64,000 nt of DNA from Bariatricus massiliensis (GCF_900086725.1 NZ_LT574838.1:436986-500985), one strand, 5' to 3'. Positions 43,708 to 53,511 are shown, counted from the first letter of the stretch. Notes: generated from the letters alone by a model not told the origin. Program-made: numbers and translations.

Positions 43708-44490
43708 TTAAATGATATGTTTTTCCGCCAACTTGCCCATAAGGTACACAACAGACTCTTCCGGGTCAAGAGTAACCTTCTCTCCGGCACCCTTTCTCAC
43801 CTTGTCAGAAGCCTTTGCAATCTTAGTCGGAGAACCCGCAAGACCAATATTGGCATCGTCAAGGTCCTTTAGATCTGCTCTCCCCCATGTTGTAATCTCA
43901 GCTTCACAAGCATCAAAAATACCGCCCGGCGTCATATAACGTGGTTCATTTAATTCAGAAAGAGCAGTGATCAGACAAGGCATCTGAGCCTTCAATACAT
44001 GGTATCTGTCTTCAAACTGGCGCTCTACGATAACATGGCCGTCTTCAATCTTAATATCCTGCGCATAGGAAATGACCGGAATATCAAGATGCTCTGAAAT
44101 CTGAGGCCCAACCTGTGCAGTGTCTCCGTCAATAGCCTGACGTCCTGTAATAATCAAATCATACTCCAGATTGCGGATAGCGGCCGCCAGCGTACTGGAT
44201 GTAGCCCAAGTGTCGGCTCCTCCAAGCACCCTGTCCGTCACAAGGATTGCCTTGTCAGCCCCCATAGCCAGCGCCTCACGAAGGACATCAGAAGCCTTTG
44301 GAAGCCCCATTGTCACAACCGTAACCTCTGCACCGTACTGGTCTTTTAATCTAAGCGCCGCCTCAAGGCCTGCCTTGTCATCCGGGTTCATGATTGCAAG
44401 CATTGCAGCCCTGTTAAGTGTTCCATCCGGATTGAACTGAACCCCGCCCTTAGTATCCGGTACCTGTTTTACACAAACAACTATCTTCAC
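43708..44490 (-). CDS. etfB: Electron transfer flavoprotein beta subunit
   Basis: 260 residues, standard length. KIVVCVKQVPDTKGGVQFNP at the N-terminus, MNPDDKAGLEAALRLKD, MGADKAILVTDR and IITGRQAIDGDTAQVGPQI are EtfB signatures. It carries the bifurcating flavin with EtfA. The gap to etfA is 24 bp and to bcd 12 bp. Confidence 0.96.
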   Translation of the reverse strand: MKIVVCVKQVPDTKGGVQFNPDGTLNRAAMLAIMNPDDKAGLEAALRLKDQYGAEVTVVTMGLPKASDVLREALAMGADKAILVTDRVLGGADTWATSSTLAAAIRNLEYDLIITGRQAIDGDTAQVGPQISEHLDIPVISYAQDIKIEDGHVIVERQFEDRYHVLKAQMPCLITALSELNEPRYMTPGGIFDACEAEITTWGRADLKDLDDANIGLAGSPTKIAKASDKVRKGAGEKVTLDPEESVVYLMGKLAEKHII

Positions 44491-44502
44491 GATTCGTACC
44501 TC

Positions 44503-45654
44503 CTATTTCAATAAGTCGCCAGAAATGACCATACGCTGAACCTCAGAAGTTCCCTCGTAGATCTCTGTAATCTTTGCGTCGCGCATCATACGTTCTATCT
44601 CATACTCTCTGATATATCCGTATCCGCCATGTAACTGTACAGCCTTTGTCGTCACTTCCATAGCAACCTCAGCCGCATATAATTTGGCTTTCGCAGCTTC
44701 CACACTGTAGGATCTCTGCGTCGCCTTAGCCATAGCAGCCTTGTACACCAGAAGTCTGGCAGCCTCTACTTTTGTAGCCATATCGGCAAGCTGGAACTGT
44801 GTATTCTGGAATTGGGCGATAGAACGTCCGAATTGCTTTCTCTCTTTTACATAGGCAACCGTTCTCTCCAGTGCGCCCTCCGCAATACCAAGAGCCTGCG
44901 CCGCGATACCAATACGTCCTCCGTCCAGCGTATGCATGGCAATACCAAATCCTTTGCCCTGTGCGCCAAGGATATTTTCCTTCGGGATACGGCAGTCTTC
45001 AAAAATAAGTTCATAAGTAGATGAACCACGGATACCCATCTTCTTCTCTTTTGTGCCGAACGAGAAGCCCGGTGTACCTTTTTCTACGATAAATGAAGAA
45101 ATCTCTTTCATTTTTCTTCCACGTTTTTCAATGATGCCCGTAACCGCGATGATAATATAGACATCAGCCACCTTACCGTTTGTGATAAAGCATTTGGAGC
45201 CATTCAATACCCACTCGTCCCCGTCAAGAACCGCCTTTGTCTGCTGCCCCTGCGCGTCGGTACCTGCTCCCGGCTCTGTCAGTCCGAAAGCGCCAAGCTT
45301 TCTCCCTGACGCAAGGTCCGGAACATATTTCTGTTTCTGTTCTTCTGTACCATATGTCATAATCGGGTCGATACAAAGAGATGTATGTGCCGAAACGATA
45401 ACTGCAGTAGTACCGCATACCTTAGCAAGCTCTTCTACGCACATCGTATAGGTAAGCGGATCACAGCCCTGTCCGCCGTACTCTTTCGGTACAGGAATTC
45501 CGAGAAAACCGTATTTTGCCATTTTTGCCACAGTCTCTGCCGGAAATTCTTCTGTCTCATCCACATCTTGTGCAAGAGGCTTTACTTCGTTTTCGGCAAA
45601 TTCTTTGAAAAGAGCTCTCGCCATTTCATGTTTCTTATCTAATGCGAAATCCAT
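44503..45654 (-). CDS. bcd: Butyryl-CoA dehydrogenase
   Basis: 383 residues. Acyl-CoA dehydrogenase fold with FGLTEPGAGTDAQGQQTKAV, the FAD/substrate region MGIRGSSTYELIFEDCRIPK, RIGIAAQALGIAEGAL, and the C-terminal HGGYGYIREYEIERMMRD plus IYEGTSEVQRMVI, which hold the catalytic Glu region. It reduces crotonyl-CoA to butyryl-CoA. GGAGGAAGAATAA precedes the ATG. Confidence 0.95.
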   Translation of the reverse strand: MDFALDKKHEMARALFKEFAENEVKPLAQDVDETEEFPAETVAKMAKYGFLGIPVPKEYGGQGCDPLTYTMCVEELAKVCGTTAVIVSAHTSLCIDPIMTYGTEEQKQKYVPDLASGRKLGAFGLTEPGAGTDAQGQQTKAVLDGDEWVLNGSKCFITNGKVADVYIIIAVTGIIEKRGRKMKEISSFIVEKGTPGFSFGTKEKKMGIRGSSTYELIFEDCRIPKENILGAQGKGFGIAMHTLDGGRIGIAAQALGIAEGALERTVAYVKERKQFGRSIAQFQNTQFQLADMATKVEAARLLVYKAAMAKATQRSYSVEAAKAKLYAAEVAMEVTTKAVQLHGGYGYIREYEIERMMRDAKITEIYEGTSEVQRMVISGDLLK

Positions 45655-45723
45655 TTATTCTTCCTCCATCTTCCATATTGAAAGCCGGGAATGCCGAAGC
45701 ATCCCAGGCTTTATCTGCATTAT

Positions 45724-46563
45724 TTATTTGCTGTAGTCATAGAAACCTACACCTGTCTTCATACCAAGCTTTCCGCCTCGTACCATCTTCTTAAGCAGTG
45801 GATGTGGACGGTACTTCGGATCGCCCGTCTCCGCCTGAAGTACTTCCATAATTGCCAGCACGATATCGAGTCCAACCAAATCGCCCAGCGCAAGCGGCCC
45901 CATCGGGTGGTTCGCTCCCAGCTTCATGGCAGCGTCGATGCCTTCTACTGAAGCAACACCGTCTGCGTAGATACCGATTGCCTCATTAATCATCGGGATA
46001 AGGATTCTGTTTACTACGAACCCTGCAGCTTCCTCTACCTGTACAGGAGTCTTACCGATTTCTTCGGAAATAGCTTTAATCTTAGCCACTACCTCGTCCG
46101 GTGTGTTAAGTCCCGCAATGACTTCTACCAGCTTCATGACCGGAGCCGGATTGAAAAAGTGCATGCCGACAACCGGTCTGTCAAGTCCAGCGCCGATTTC
46201 TGTGATAGACAGAGAGGATGTATTTGTCGCAAAGATACAATCCGCCTTACAAATGTCCTGCAGTTCTTTGAAGGTCTGCTTTTTGATTTCCATGTTTTCA
46301 ATCGCTGCTTCTACCACCAAATCACAGTCTGTGCAAATATCCTTCACGCCTGTTGTGATTTTCCCAAGCACGGCGTCAGCCGCTTCCTGTGTCATCTTGC
46401 CCTTGGCAATTCTTTTTTCAAATCCCTTGGCAATTTTTTTCTTTCCGTTTGCCGCAAATTCTTCATTAATGTCACAAAGGACTACTTCATATCCTTCTGT
46501 CTGTGCAAATGCCTGCGCAATACCGGAACCCATGGTTCCCGCTCCAATAATTCCAACTTTCAT
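45724..46563 (-). CDS. hbd: 3-hydroxybutyryl-CoA dehydrogenase
   Basis: 279 residues. N-terminal NAD-binding IIGAGTMGSGIAQAFA, FATNTSSLSITEI, MHFFNPAPVMKLVEVIAG (catalytic His) and a C-terminal GLDIVLAIMEVL domain ending in GVGFYDYSK. It reduces acetoacetyl-CoA. Third gene of the operon. Confidence 0.96.
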   Translation of the reverse strand: MKVGIIGAGTMGSGIAQAFAQTEGYEVVLCDINEEFAANGKKKIAKGFEKRIAKGKMTQEAADAVLGKITTGVKDICTDCDLVVEAAIENMEIKKQTFKELQDICKADCIFATNTSSLSITEIGAGLDRPVVGMHFFNPAPVMKLVEVIAGLNTPDEVVAKIKAISEEIGKTPVQVEEAAGFVVNRILIPMINEAIGIYADGVASVEGIDAAMKLGANHPMGPLALGDLVGLDIVLAIMEVLQAETGDPKYRPHPLLKKMVRGGKLGMKTGVGFYDYSK

Positions 46564-46592
46564 TTGTCCTACCTCCTGAATTTTACTGGTTT

Positions 46593-47369
46593 TTATTTAT
46601 TTAAGAATGCTTCTACTTTCCTTTTTTCAAGAAATGCCGCCATGCCTTCCTTCTGATCATAGGACTCGAAACAATCTCCAAAAAGCTTTTCTTCAAGTAC
46701 GATTGCCTCATCCATAGTTACTTCCAGTCCGTCATTGATAGCCTTTTTACAGTTCCGCACTGCTATCGGTGCATTCTTCGCGATTCCCGCCGCCATCTTC
46801 TTTGCGGCCGGCATCAGCTCTTCCTGTGTATAAACAGCATTTACAAGGCCGATTCTCAGCGCCTCATCGGACTTGATATTTCTTGCGGTATAAATCATCT
46901 GCTTAGCCATACCCGGGCCTACCAGTCTCGCCAGTCTCTGTGTCCCGCCGAATCCCGGCGTAATGCCAAGGCCCACTTCCGGCTGGCCGAACACGGCGTT
47001 ATCTGAACAGATCCTGATATCACAGCTCATGGATATCTCGCATCCACCGCCCAGCGCAAAGCCGTTCACAGCCGCGATGACCGGAATCGGAAGTGTCTCA
47101 AGCTTACGGAAGATATCATTTCCTTTCTTTCCAAATGCTTCCCCCTCCGCTTTCGTGAGCGTGCTCATCTCACCGATATCCGCACCTGCAACAAAAGATT
47201 TCTCTCCTGCGCCTGTTAAAATCAAACATCTCACCGCGTCAGTATCCACACTGTCAATCACTTCGTTCAAATCATCCAAAACTTGGCTGTTCAATGCGTT
47301 CAAAGCCTTTGGGCGGTTAATTGTAACGATTCCTACCTGCCCTTCTATTTCATATGTAACAAATTCCAT
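46593..47369 (-). CDS. crt: Enoyl-CoA hydratase / crotonase
   Basis: 258 residues from the ATG at 47369 (MEFVTYEIEGQ), seven bases after AGGGAG. Crotonase motifs: FVAGADIGEMS (oxyanion hole), GFALGGGCEISMSCDIRI and FGQPEVGLGITPGFGGTQRL with both catalytic Glu positions. It dehydrates 3-hydroxybutyryl-CoA to crotonyl-CoA. Confidence 0.95.
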   Translation of the reverse strand: MEFVTYEIEGQVGIVTINRPKALNALNSQVLDDLNEVIDSVDTDAVRCLILTGAGEKSFVAGADIGEMSTLTKAEGEAFGKKGNDIFRKLETLPIPVIAAVNGFALGGGCEISMSCDIRICSDNAVFGQPEVGLGITPGFGGTQRLARLVGPGMAKQMIYTARNIKSDEALRIGLVNAVYTQEELMPAAKKMAAGIAKNAPIAVRNCKKAINDGLEVTMDEAIVLEEKLFGDCFESYDQKEGMAAFLEKRKVEAFLNK

Positions 47370-47406
47370 AATCATTCTCCCTTCCGTCGAGCTATGTGCC
47401 CCGGTT

Positions 47407-48585
47407 TTAGCGTTCTACTATTGTCGCGCATCCCATTCCGCCGCCGATGCAAAGAGTGGCAAGACCCTTTTTCGCGTCTTTTTTCTGCATTTCATGAAGC
47501 AGTGTGACAAGGATACGGCAGCCTGATGCACCTACCGGATGTCCGAGCGCGATAGCTCCTCCGTTGACATTTACTTTACTCATATCGAATTCCAAATCCT
47601 TGGCCACTGCAAGGGACTGCGCCGCAAATGCCTCGTTTGCCTCGATAAGATCCATATCAGCCACAGAAAGTCCCGTTTTAGCCATGACCTTCTTCGTAGC
47701 CGCAACAGGGCCTACCCCCATGATTGTCGGGTCAACCCCGGCCAGCGCTCCTCCTACCCATGTAGCCATCGGCGTCACGCCAAGCTCTTTCGCTTTTTCT
47801 TCACTCATTACTACAATTGCCGCAGCACCGTCATTGATGCTGGATGCATTCGCTGCAGTAACAATACCATCCTTCTTAAATGCCGGACGGAGTTTTGCGA
47901 TGCCTTCCGCTGTCGTCCCCGGACGCGGTCCTTCATCTGTATCAAATACAACGGTTTCTTTTTTCTTCTTGATTTCGACCGGAACAATTTCGTCTTTAAA
48001 TCTGCCGGCTTCAATTGCGGCGCACGCCTTCTGCTGGCTGGCTGCCGCGAATTCATCTAACTGCTCACGTGTGAGCCCCCACTGCTCTGCCACATTTTCA
48101 GCTGTGATTCCCATATGATAGTCGTTGAACGCATCCCACAGCGCGTCATTTACCATGGTATCTACCATCGGTGCATTTCCCATTCTATATCCATAACGAG
48201 CATTCTTTAACGCGTAGGGTGCCATTGACATGTTCTCCATTCCACCTGCAACAACAATGTCAGCATCCCCTGCCTGAATCATCTGCGCAGCCATATTGAC
48301 ACAGTTCAGACCGGAACCACACACTACATTGATAGTTACCGCCGGCGTCTCTACCGGAAGTCCTGCCTTGATGGAAGACTGACGTGCAACGTTCTGACCC
48401 AGACCAGCCTGAATAACACAGCCCATGTATACATGGTCAACCTGTTCCGGTGCGACCCCCGCTCTGTTCAATGCTTCTTTAATAACGATAGCACCCAATT
48501 CCGGAGCCGGTGTTGTACTGAGTGATCCCCCCATGCTTCCGATTGCTGTGCGGCATGCGCCCGCTAACACGATTTTTTTTGACAT
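47407..48585 (-). CDS. thl: Acetyl-CoA acetyltransferase (thiolase)
   Basis: 392 residues from the ATG at 48585 (MSKKIVLAGACRTAIG), preceded by AAGGAGG. Catalytic residues sit in VVCGSGLNCVNMAAQMI (nucleophile Cys), GHPVGASGCRI (His) and LCIGGGMGCATIVER (second Cys). It condenses two acetyl-CoA, the first step of the operon pathway. First gene after the promoter. Confidence 0.96.
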   Translation of the reverse strand: MSKKIVLAGACRTAIGSMGGSLSTTPAPELGAIVIKEALNRAGVAPEQVDHVYMGCVIQAGLGQNVARQSSIKAGLPVETPAVTINVVCGSGLNCVNMAAQMIQAGDADIVVAGGMENMSMAPYALKNARYGYRMGNAPMVDTMVNDALWDAFNDYHMGITAENVAEQWGLTREQLDEFAAASQQKACAAIEAGRFKDEIVPVEIKKKKETVVFDTDEGPRPGTTAEGIAKLRPAFKKDGIVTAANASSINDGAAAIVVMSEEKAKELGVTPMATWVGGALAGVDPTIMGVGPVAATKKVMAKTGLSVADMDLIEANEAFAAQSLAVAKDLEFDMSKVNVNGGAIALGHPVGASGCRILVTLLHEMQKKDAKKGLATLCIGGGMGCATIVER

Positions 48586-48653
48586 AATCAATTTCCTCCT
48601 TTTCATGTCGTTATTGTTAAGTGTCACTTTATTCAAATGCTTTTACTTTCTTT

Positions 48654-48682
48654 AATATACTCCCGCAGGAACCTTTTGTCAA
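48654..48682 (-). promoter_or_regulatory. Promoter of the thl-etfA operon
   Basis: A consensus TTGACA (48682-48677), 17-bp spacer and TATATT (48659-48654) on the minus strand, about 70 bp before the thl start. This is the strongest sigma-A match in the window, fitting a highly expressed fermentation operon. Confidence 0.85.
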
Positions 48683-48788
48683 ATAATTATCAATCCTGTA
48701 TTTGCTAAAATACAATTTTTGTTATTTTGCCCAAACTCCCATGTGTATCAACAATATCCTTCGTCACTTTTACCTTGTGCTTTCTATA

Positions 48789-48817
48789 TTGACCTTTTAA
48801 ATATTCAGTGTTAAACT
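48789..48817 (+). promoter_or_regulatory. Promoter of ptb-buk
   Basis: TTGACC, 17-bp spacer and TAAACT with an extended TGT before the -10, about 45 bp upstream of ptb. It diverges from the thl promoter within a 277-bp gap. Confidence 0.65.
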
Positions 48818-48862
48818 TAAGATTGTTAAAAAACTGTTTATCAAAAATAAGAAGGTGTGAAT

Positions 48863-49774
48863 ATGAGTAAAAGTTTCGATGAATTAATCTCAAAGGCAAG
48901 TGGATGTACATTAAAAAAGGTATCTGTCTCCAACGCGCAGGATGCGCCCGTCTTGGAGGCAGTCAAAGCCGCAAGAGAACAGAACATAGCAACGGCAGTC
49001 CTTGTCGGAGACGAAGGGAAAATACGTGAAATAGCGGAATCCATCGGCATGGATCTGAATGAGTTCGAAATCATTCATGAACCGGACACCGAGAAAGCTG
49101 CGTTGAAAGCGGTAGAGCTCGTACATAATGGGGATGCAGATATTCTTCTCAAGGGGATGCTCGAGACGAAAACGTTCTTAAAAAGTGTCCTTAATAAAGA
49201 AGTCGGCCTTCGTACCGGTAAGATGATGTCTCATGTCTGTGTTTTTGAGATAGAAGGAATCGACCGTCTCCTCTTCCTGACTGATGTCGCATTCAATACT
49301 TACCCCACGTTGGAGGAAAAAGCAAACATTATTAAAAATACCGTGGAGGTGGCACATGCCTGCGGAATCGCCTGTCCCAAAGTCGCACCGCTCTGTGCGG
49401 TGGAAACAGTGAACCCCAAGATGCCTCCCACAATGGATGCGGACGCGCTCACCAAGATGTCCGAAGCCGGTGAACTCCCGGGATGCGAAGTGTTCGGGCC
49501 GCTGTCCATGGATCTTGCGATCGACGAGGAGGCCGCTGTCCATAAGGGTGTGTCCAACCCCGTAGCCGGCCACGCAGACGTGCTTTTGTTCCCAGATATC
49601 GATGCCGGGAACATCACCTACAAGACACTGGTGCGGACGGCAAAGGTAAAAAACGGGAATGTCCTAATCGGAACAAGCGCCCCAGTCGTATTGACATCAC
49701 GCTCAGATGACTTCGAGACTAAATTATATTCCATCGCGCTTGCAGCCGTAATCGCAGGCTCCATTACCAATTAA
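48863..49774 (+). CDS. ptb: Phosphate butyryltransferase
   Basis: 303 residues from the ATG at 48863 (MSKSFDELISKAS), with GAAGGTG upstream. The Pta/Ptb fold shows AATAVLVGDEGKIREIAESI-like ordering, ADILLKGMLETKTFLKSVLN, LFLTDVAFNTYPTLEEK and GHADVLLFPDIDAGNITYKT. It converts butyryl-CoA and phosphate to butyryl phosphate; phosphotransacetylase is less likely given the neighbouring butyrate kinase. Confidence 0.94.
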   Translation: MSKSFDELISKASGCTLKKVSVSNAQDAPVLEAVKAAREQNIATAVLVGDEGKIREIAESIGMDLNEFEIIHEPDTEKAALKAVELVHNGDADILLKGMLETKTFLKSVLNKEVGLRTGKMMSHVCVFEIEGIDRLLFLTDVAFNTYPTLEEKANIIKNTVEVAHACGIACPKVAPLCAVETVNPKMPPTMDADALTKMSEAGELPGCEVFGPLSMDLAIDEEAAVHKGVSNPVAGHADVLLFPDIDAGNITYKTLVRTAKVKNGNVLIGTSAPVVLTSRSDDFETKLYSIALAAVIAGSITN

Positions 49775-49789
49775 AGGAGGAACAGGAAA

Positions 49790-50860
49790 ATGAGTTATAA
49801 GATTCTAGTGATTAATCCGGGCTCCACTTCCACCAAAATAGGTGTATATGAAGACGAAATTTTATTGTTCGAGGAAACGCTCAGACATTCAACGGAAGAG
49901 ATTTCCAAATACCCGTCCATCGTTGCGCAAAAGGATTTCCGAAAGAAACTGATTGTCGATATTCTTGCTGCCAATGATTTTGATATTAAGACACTGGACG
50001 TGGCAGTCGGCCGGGGCGGCCTCCTAAAACCTATTCCCGGAGGGACTTATCCCGTCTCCGACGCTCTTTTGGCAGATTTAAAAGTTGGTGTTCAGGGACA
50101 GCACGCCTCTAATCTCGGTGGGATTTTAGCACGTGAAATCGGAGACGAAATCGGCATTCCCTCTTACATCGTTGACCCGGTCGTTGTCGATGAACTGGCC
50201 CCCGTGGCAAGGTACTCCGGCGTGCCGGAACTGCCCCGCATCAGCATCTTTCATGCACTGAACCAGAAAGCAGTGGCCAAGCGCTATGCCAAAGAGCACG
50301 ACACTCCCTATGATTCTCTTAGCCTTATCGTAGTGCATATGGGCGGTGGTGTTTCTGTCGGCGCACACAAGAACGGTAAAGTAATCGATGTAAACAATAC
50401 GCTGGATGGCGACGGGCCATTTTCACCGGAGCGCTCCGGCGGCGTGCCCGCCGGCCAGTTGGTTAAACTATGCTTTTCCGGAGAGTATACTCAGGATGAA
50501 ATCTATAAAAAAATTAACGGCAAGGGCGGCCTCAACGCATACTTAGGAACCAATGATATGCGTGAAGTGACAAAAATGGCCTTTGAGGAAGGTCACAAAG
50601 AAGCCGAGGCCGTATTCCACGCCTTCACCTATCAGGTCGCCAAAGAAGTCGGCGCTATGGCCGCCGTACTCGACGGAAAGGTTGACCAGATTATTCTCAC
50701 CGGAGGGATTGCCTACAGCGAACAGGTAGTTGATGAAATCAAGTCAAAAATCGGCTTCATCGCCCCCCTTACCATCTATGCCGGAGAAGACGAACTGCTG
50801 GCCTTGACGCAAGGCGCGCTCCGTGTGATGACCGGCGAAGAAAAAGCTCTGGAATATTAA
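49790..50860 (+). CDS. buk: Butyrate kinase
   Basis: 356 residues, typical of Buk. The ASKHA kinase core has VINPGSTSTKIGVYED, VVHMGGGVSVGAHKNGKVID, GDGPFSPERSGGVPAGQLV and LTGGIAYSEQVVDEI. It transfers phosphate from butyryl phosphate to ADP, yielding butyrate and ATP. It follows ptb by 15 bp with an AAAGGAGG site. Confidence 0.96.
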   Translation: MSYKILVINPGSTSTKIGVYEDEILLFEETLRHSTEEISKYPSIVAQKDFRKKLIVDILAANDFDIKTLDVAVGRGGLLKPIPGGTYPVSDALLADLKVGVQGQHASNLGGILAREIGDEIGIPSYIVDPVVVDELAPVARYSGVPELPRISIFHALNQKAVAKRYAKEHDTPYDSLSLIVVHMGGGVSVGAHKNGKVIDVNNTLDGDGPFSPERSGGVPAGQLVKLCFSGEYTQDEIYKKINGKGGLNAYLGTNDMREVTKMAFEEGHKEAEAVFHAFTYQVAKEVGAMAAVLDGKVDQIILTGGIAYSEQVVDEIKSKIGFIAPLTIYAGEDELLALTQGALRVMTGEEKALEY

Positions 50861-50867
50861 TCCACAA

Positions 50868-50897
50868 AAAAAGAAGACGTTTAGGCGTCTTCTTTTT
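50868..50897. terminator. Bidirectional terminator after buk
   Basis: AAAAAGAAGACG and CGTCTTCTTTTT form a 12-bp stem around a six-base loop with T-runs on both strands. The stem encodes the last codons and stop of the convergent membrane-protein gene. Confidence 0.88.
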
Positions 50898-52050
50898 CTA
50901 TTCCAAATATCTTATTCTCCGCGTCTTCGGCCAGTTTCAGCCTATATTCTCTCTGAGGCTTTGACAGCCCTTCCAGCTTCTTTGAGGCCTCTATCACTTT
51001 CTCATAGCGCAGATAGGTGAAATCCGCAAACAGCTCATATAACCGCTGCATACTCTCTTTATTTTTCCCCTTTAATCGCAAAATGGCCTGTTCGAATCTG
51101 CCCAGCGCTTCGATGCATCCCCCTCTGTCAACCATTCCTTCCCTGCAGATCCACTCATATTGGATGAAATATGCCTCCATTTTCGCTGGCCGCCTCAATG
51201 TACGCAGCAGCTCCTCCGCCTGCCGGTACGCCCCCTGATGACAAAGAGCGGGAACCACGTTCAGCAGTATCAAGGAGTCTACACTGTCGGCTTTACAATT
51301 TGCACACGCATAATAGGCCGCAAAGAATCCCAATAAACTTTTATCTTTTCCCTCTTTTATAAGCGTTACCACTTTTCCTGCTGTTTTTATGGCGAGCCAG
51401 AGCTTTAAAAGATACATGCACACCAGCGCTATCACAACAATTACAACCGTCATGAAGCGAAGCCGGGAGATATTTAAAAGGGCCGACATACACAGGGCGA
51501 AGATAAATCCTGCACTCGTCTGTATGCTGTTCTTACACTCCAGAACATAGGCATCGAGCTTCACGGAATCCTCGTCATAGACTATATAGCCTTCCCAGTC
51601 TCCGGCCGCCGTTTGCGCCTGCAGCCGTTTCTGAAATTCCTGCTCTTGCAGGTGCGTAAAGGACGAGACTCCCCGGATGGCCCACAGCAGAAGCATTTGG
51701 AGTGCGAACATGCCCCCGGCGCAAATCACCGTCGTTGTCAGACTGTAGAACCGCATCTGATATGACACAATTCCAGCCAGCCCAAGGCCAAACGCCACAT
51801 ATGCAATGACTGCGTCTCTCACTTGCGTCCTGCGTCTCTTTTCCAGCTTCTCTTCCGTGTCCGGCAATGTCCGCAGGCTCTCGCAAAAGCTCCACAAGAA
51901 AGAACAGCCCGCCGCGATTCCCGCCGCCGATATCAGCAGTCCCATCCTGCGGTCACGATACACGAAAAGCAGTTTCCCACCCTCGTATAAAAAAAGTCCA
52001 GCAGTCAAAGACATCCCTATACTTGCCGCAATCCAAAGTTTTTTCAACAT
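50881..52050 (-). CDS. Multi-pass membrane protein with helical cytoplasmic domain
   Basis: 389 residues. Hydrophobic helices lie at about 5-30, 37-55, 85-105, 112-132 and a long pair around 180-222. The C-terminal 160 residues are soluble and helix-rich (TPR-like look: CHQGAYRQAEELLRTLRRPA, CIEALGRFEQAILRLKGKN). AGGAGG precedes the ATG. It follows the Asp-box gene by 14 bp in the same operon. No family recognised. Confidence 0.75.
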   Translation of the reverse strand: MLKKLWIAASIGMSLTAGLFLYEGGKLLFVYRDRRMGLLISAAGIAAGCSFLWSFCESLRTLPDTEEKLEKRRRTQVRDAVIAYVAFGLGLAGIVSYQMRFYSLTTTVICAGGMFALQMLLLWAIRGVSSFTHLQEQEFQKRLQAQTAAGDWEGYIVYDEDSVKLDAYVLECKNSIQTSAGFIFALCMSALLNISRLRFMTVVIVVIALVCMYLLKLWLAIKTAGKVVTLIKEGKDKSLLGFFAAYYACANCKADSVDSLILLNVVPALCHQGAYRQAEELLRTLRRPAKMEAYFIQYEWICREGMVDRGGCIEALGRFEQAILRLKGKNKESMQRLYELFADFTYLRYEKVIEASKKLEGLSKPQREYRLKLAEDAENKIFGIEKEDA

Positions 52051-52064
52051 AATCTTCCTGCCTC

Positions 52065-53321
52065 CTAGCCCGCTTCTTCCGGCGTGTTGTCAACCTCCGA
52101 CACAAAGGTGAAATTGACGCCGTCCTGTGATTGGTACAGCCCCTTCACAAGCTTCCCGTCTTTCGCGTAATCTCCGTCGTCCCCCTGACCGACAATCATG
52201 TAAGTCAAACCGTCCGCCTCATATATCTGCTCCACTGCATCAAAGGGATTATACCCGAGCGCCGCCACCGTTTCCTGTGCCTCAGGGAAAGAAAGCGGCA
52301 CAAAGGTTCCGCCGCCATCCTCGGTTAGATACAGGCTCTCCCCTTTTGCGTAGTACCCTTTGCCGCCGGCCGTCCAGTAAGCACATCCCAGATTCGACCA
52401 AAACATATCCGGCAGGGTCATCTGGGACCATTCCTGCAAATCCGCCGAGTAGAAGGTGGCATAATAATCACTTCCCAGCGACCGGTCTACGGCAACGGTA
52501 ACGTAACACTGATTCTCCGTTTTCGACAAAAATGTATTTGCCCGGAAGCCGCCTTTGTATATGAGGCTCTCCTGCCATGTTCTTCCCTCATCCGTACTGT
52601 ACAGTAAGTTGGTTCCTTCACCGTATGCCACGAAGGCGGTGAATGCCGGAGTCACGATATAGCTGCCGCCCGCGAGGAGCTCATCATACCGCCCATTGCT
52701 GTCCTTACAGACCTTCTCATACCCGTCAGGTACTTCCAAATAAGTATTCCCGGAATCGTAGGTCACATAGAGCGTCTCGTCCGCAACATAGTACGTCATC
52801 GTCTTATCCTGCTCCAATTTGTAATGCTTTGTCTGGGGCTCCTTGATTTCTTTCTGCATCTCCGGCGTGCGAAGCTGATACTGGACAGGGCTGAGCTTCT
52901 CTGCCAAAACCCATTCATTCTCAGCTTTTTCCTCCCATCTGAGAACCATCTGTCCTTGATAGATGTAAGAATACCCGGTGTCGATCAGCTCCAGATTCCT
53001 GACAATCTCCGCATTATCACTGGCGGGATAGATTACATAATCAAGCTGTACATATGGCTGTTCCAAATCCGTCAATAGCTGTGTCCCGGTAATCTTCGCT
53101 CCCCGGATTTGGTAGCCATAAGGCACCCGCCAATCCTCCAGCTTCTCCGTATACTTCTCGAACCACTCCCTGCTCAGGGCCTCCATATCCCCCTCCCTGC
53201 TTTGTATGACATCCCCTACGACTTGAGGCTGCTCGAATGCATGCCATATGTATTCCTTCACAGCTCCCGCTATCACAATGGCAGCAATCAGTCCTGCCGC
53301 TCCCATCCATATTTTTTTCAT
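52065..53321 (-). CDS. Membrane-anchored Asp-box (BNR-like) beta-propeller protein
   Basis: 418 residues from the ATG at 53321 (MKKIWMGAAGLIAAIVI), after AGGAGG. One N-terminal signal-anchor helix precedes an external domain. Asp-box motifs of the form S/T-x-D-x-G-x-T-W/F recur: STDEGRTW, TEDGGGTF and SQDGVNF, plus TYDSGNTY. Such boxes mark sialidase-type and other propellers; no sialidase catalytic set (RIP, Tyr/Glu pair) is evident, so a binding or structural role is likelier. It forms an operon with the downstream membrane protein. Confidence 0.75.
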   Translation of the reverse strand: MKKIWMGAAGLIAAIVIAGAVKEYIWHAFEQPQVVGDVIQSREGDMEALSREWFEKYTEKLEDWRVPYGYQIRGAKITGTQLLTDLEQPYVQLDYVIYPASDNAEIVRNLELIDTGYSYIYQGQMVLRWEEKAENEWVLAEKLSPVQYQLRTPEMQKEIKEPQTKHYKLEQDKTMTYYVADETLYVTYDSGNTYLEVPDGYEKVCKDSNGRYDELLAGGSYIVTPAFTAFVAYGEGTNLLYSTDEGRTWQESLIYKGGFRANTFLSKTENQCYVTVAVDRSLGSDYYATFYSADLQEWSQMTLPDMFWSNLGCAYWTAGGKGYYAKGESLYLTEDGGGTFVPLSFPEAQETVAALGYNPFDAVEQIYEADGLTYMIVGQGDDGDYAKDGKLVKGLYQSQDGVNFTFVSEVDNTPEEAG

Positions 53322-53444
53322 AACGGCCTCCTCTCTGCCCTGCAAATATACGGCTCGTTCTTCTTTTCTTACATTTGTAAGAATTATTTTATCACATGGA
53401 AAATAATATAACAAGCCTAACCAGCTTTTTTACAATAACATTTA

Positions 53445-53482
53445 GAGGAGGGTATGGCCGATATCGGTCACACCCTCCCCTC
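53445..53482 (-). terminator. Hairpin after the NlpC/P60 gene
   Basis: GGAGGGT and ACCCTCC pair outside an inner CCGATATCGG palindrome. On the minus strand only loosely T-rich sequence follows, so termination may be partial. It splits the NlpC/P60 gene from the Asp-box gene. Confidence 0.55.
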
Positions 53483-53511
53483 ATTTAAGTCTGTCACTAT
53501 TTTCTCTTTGC

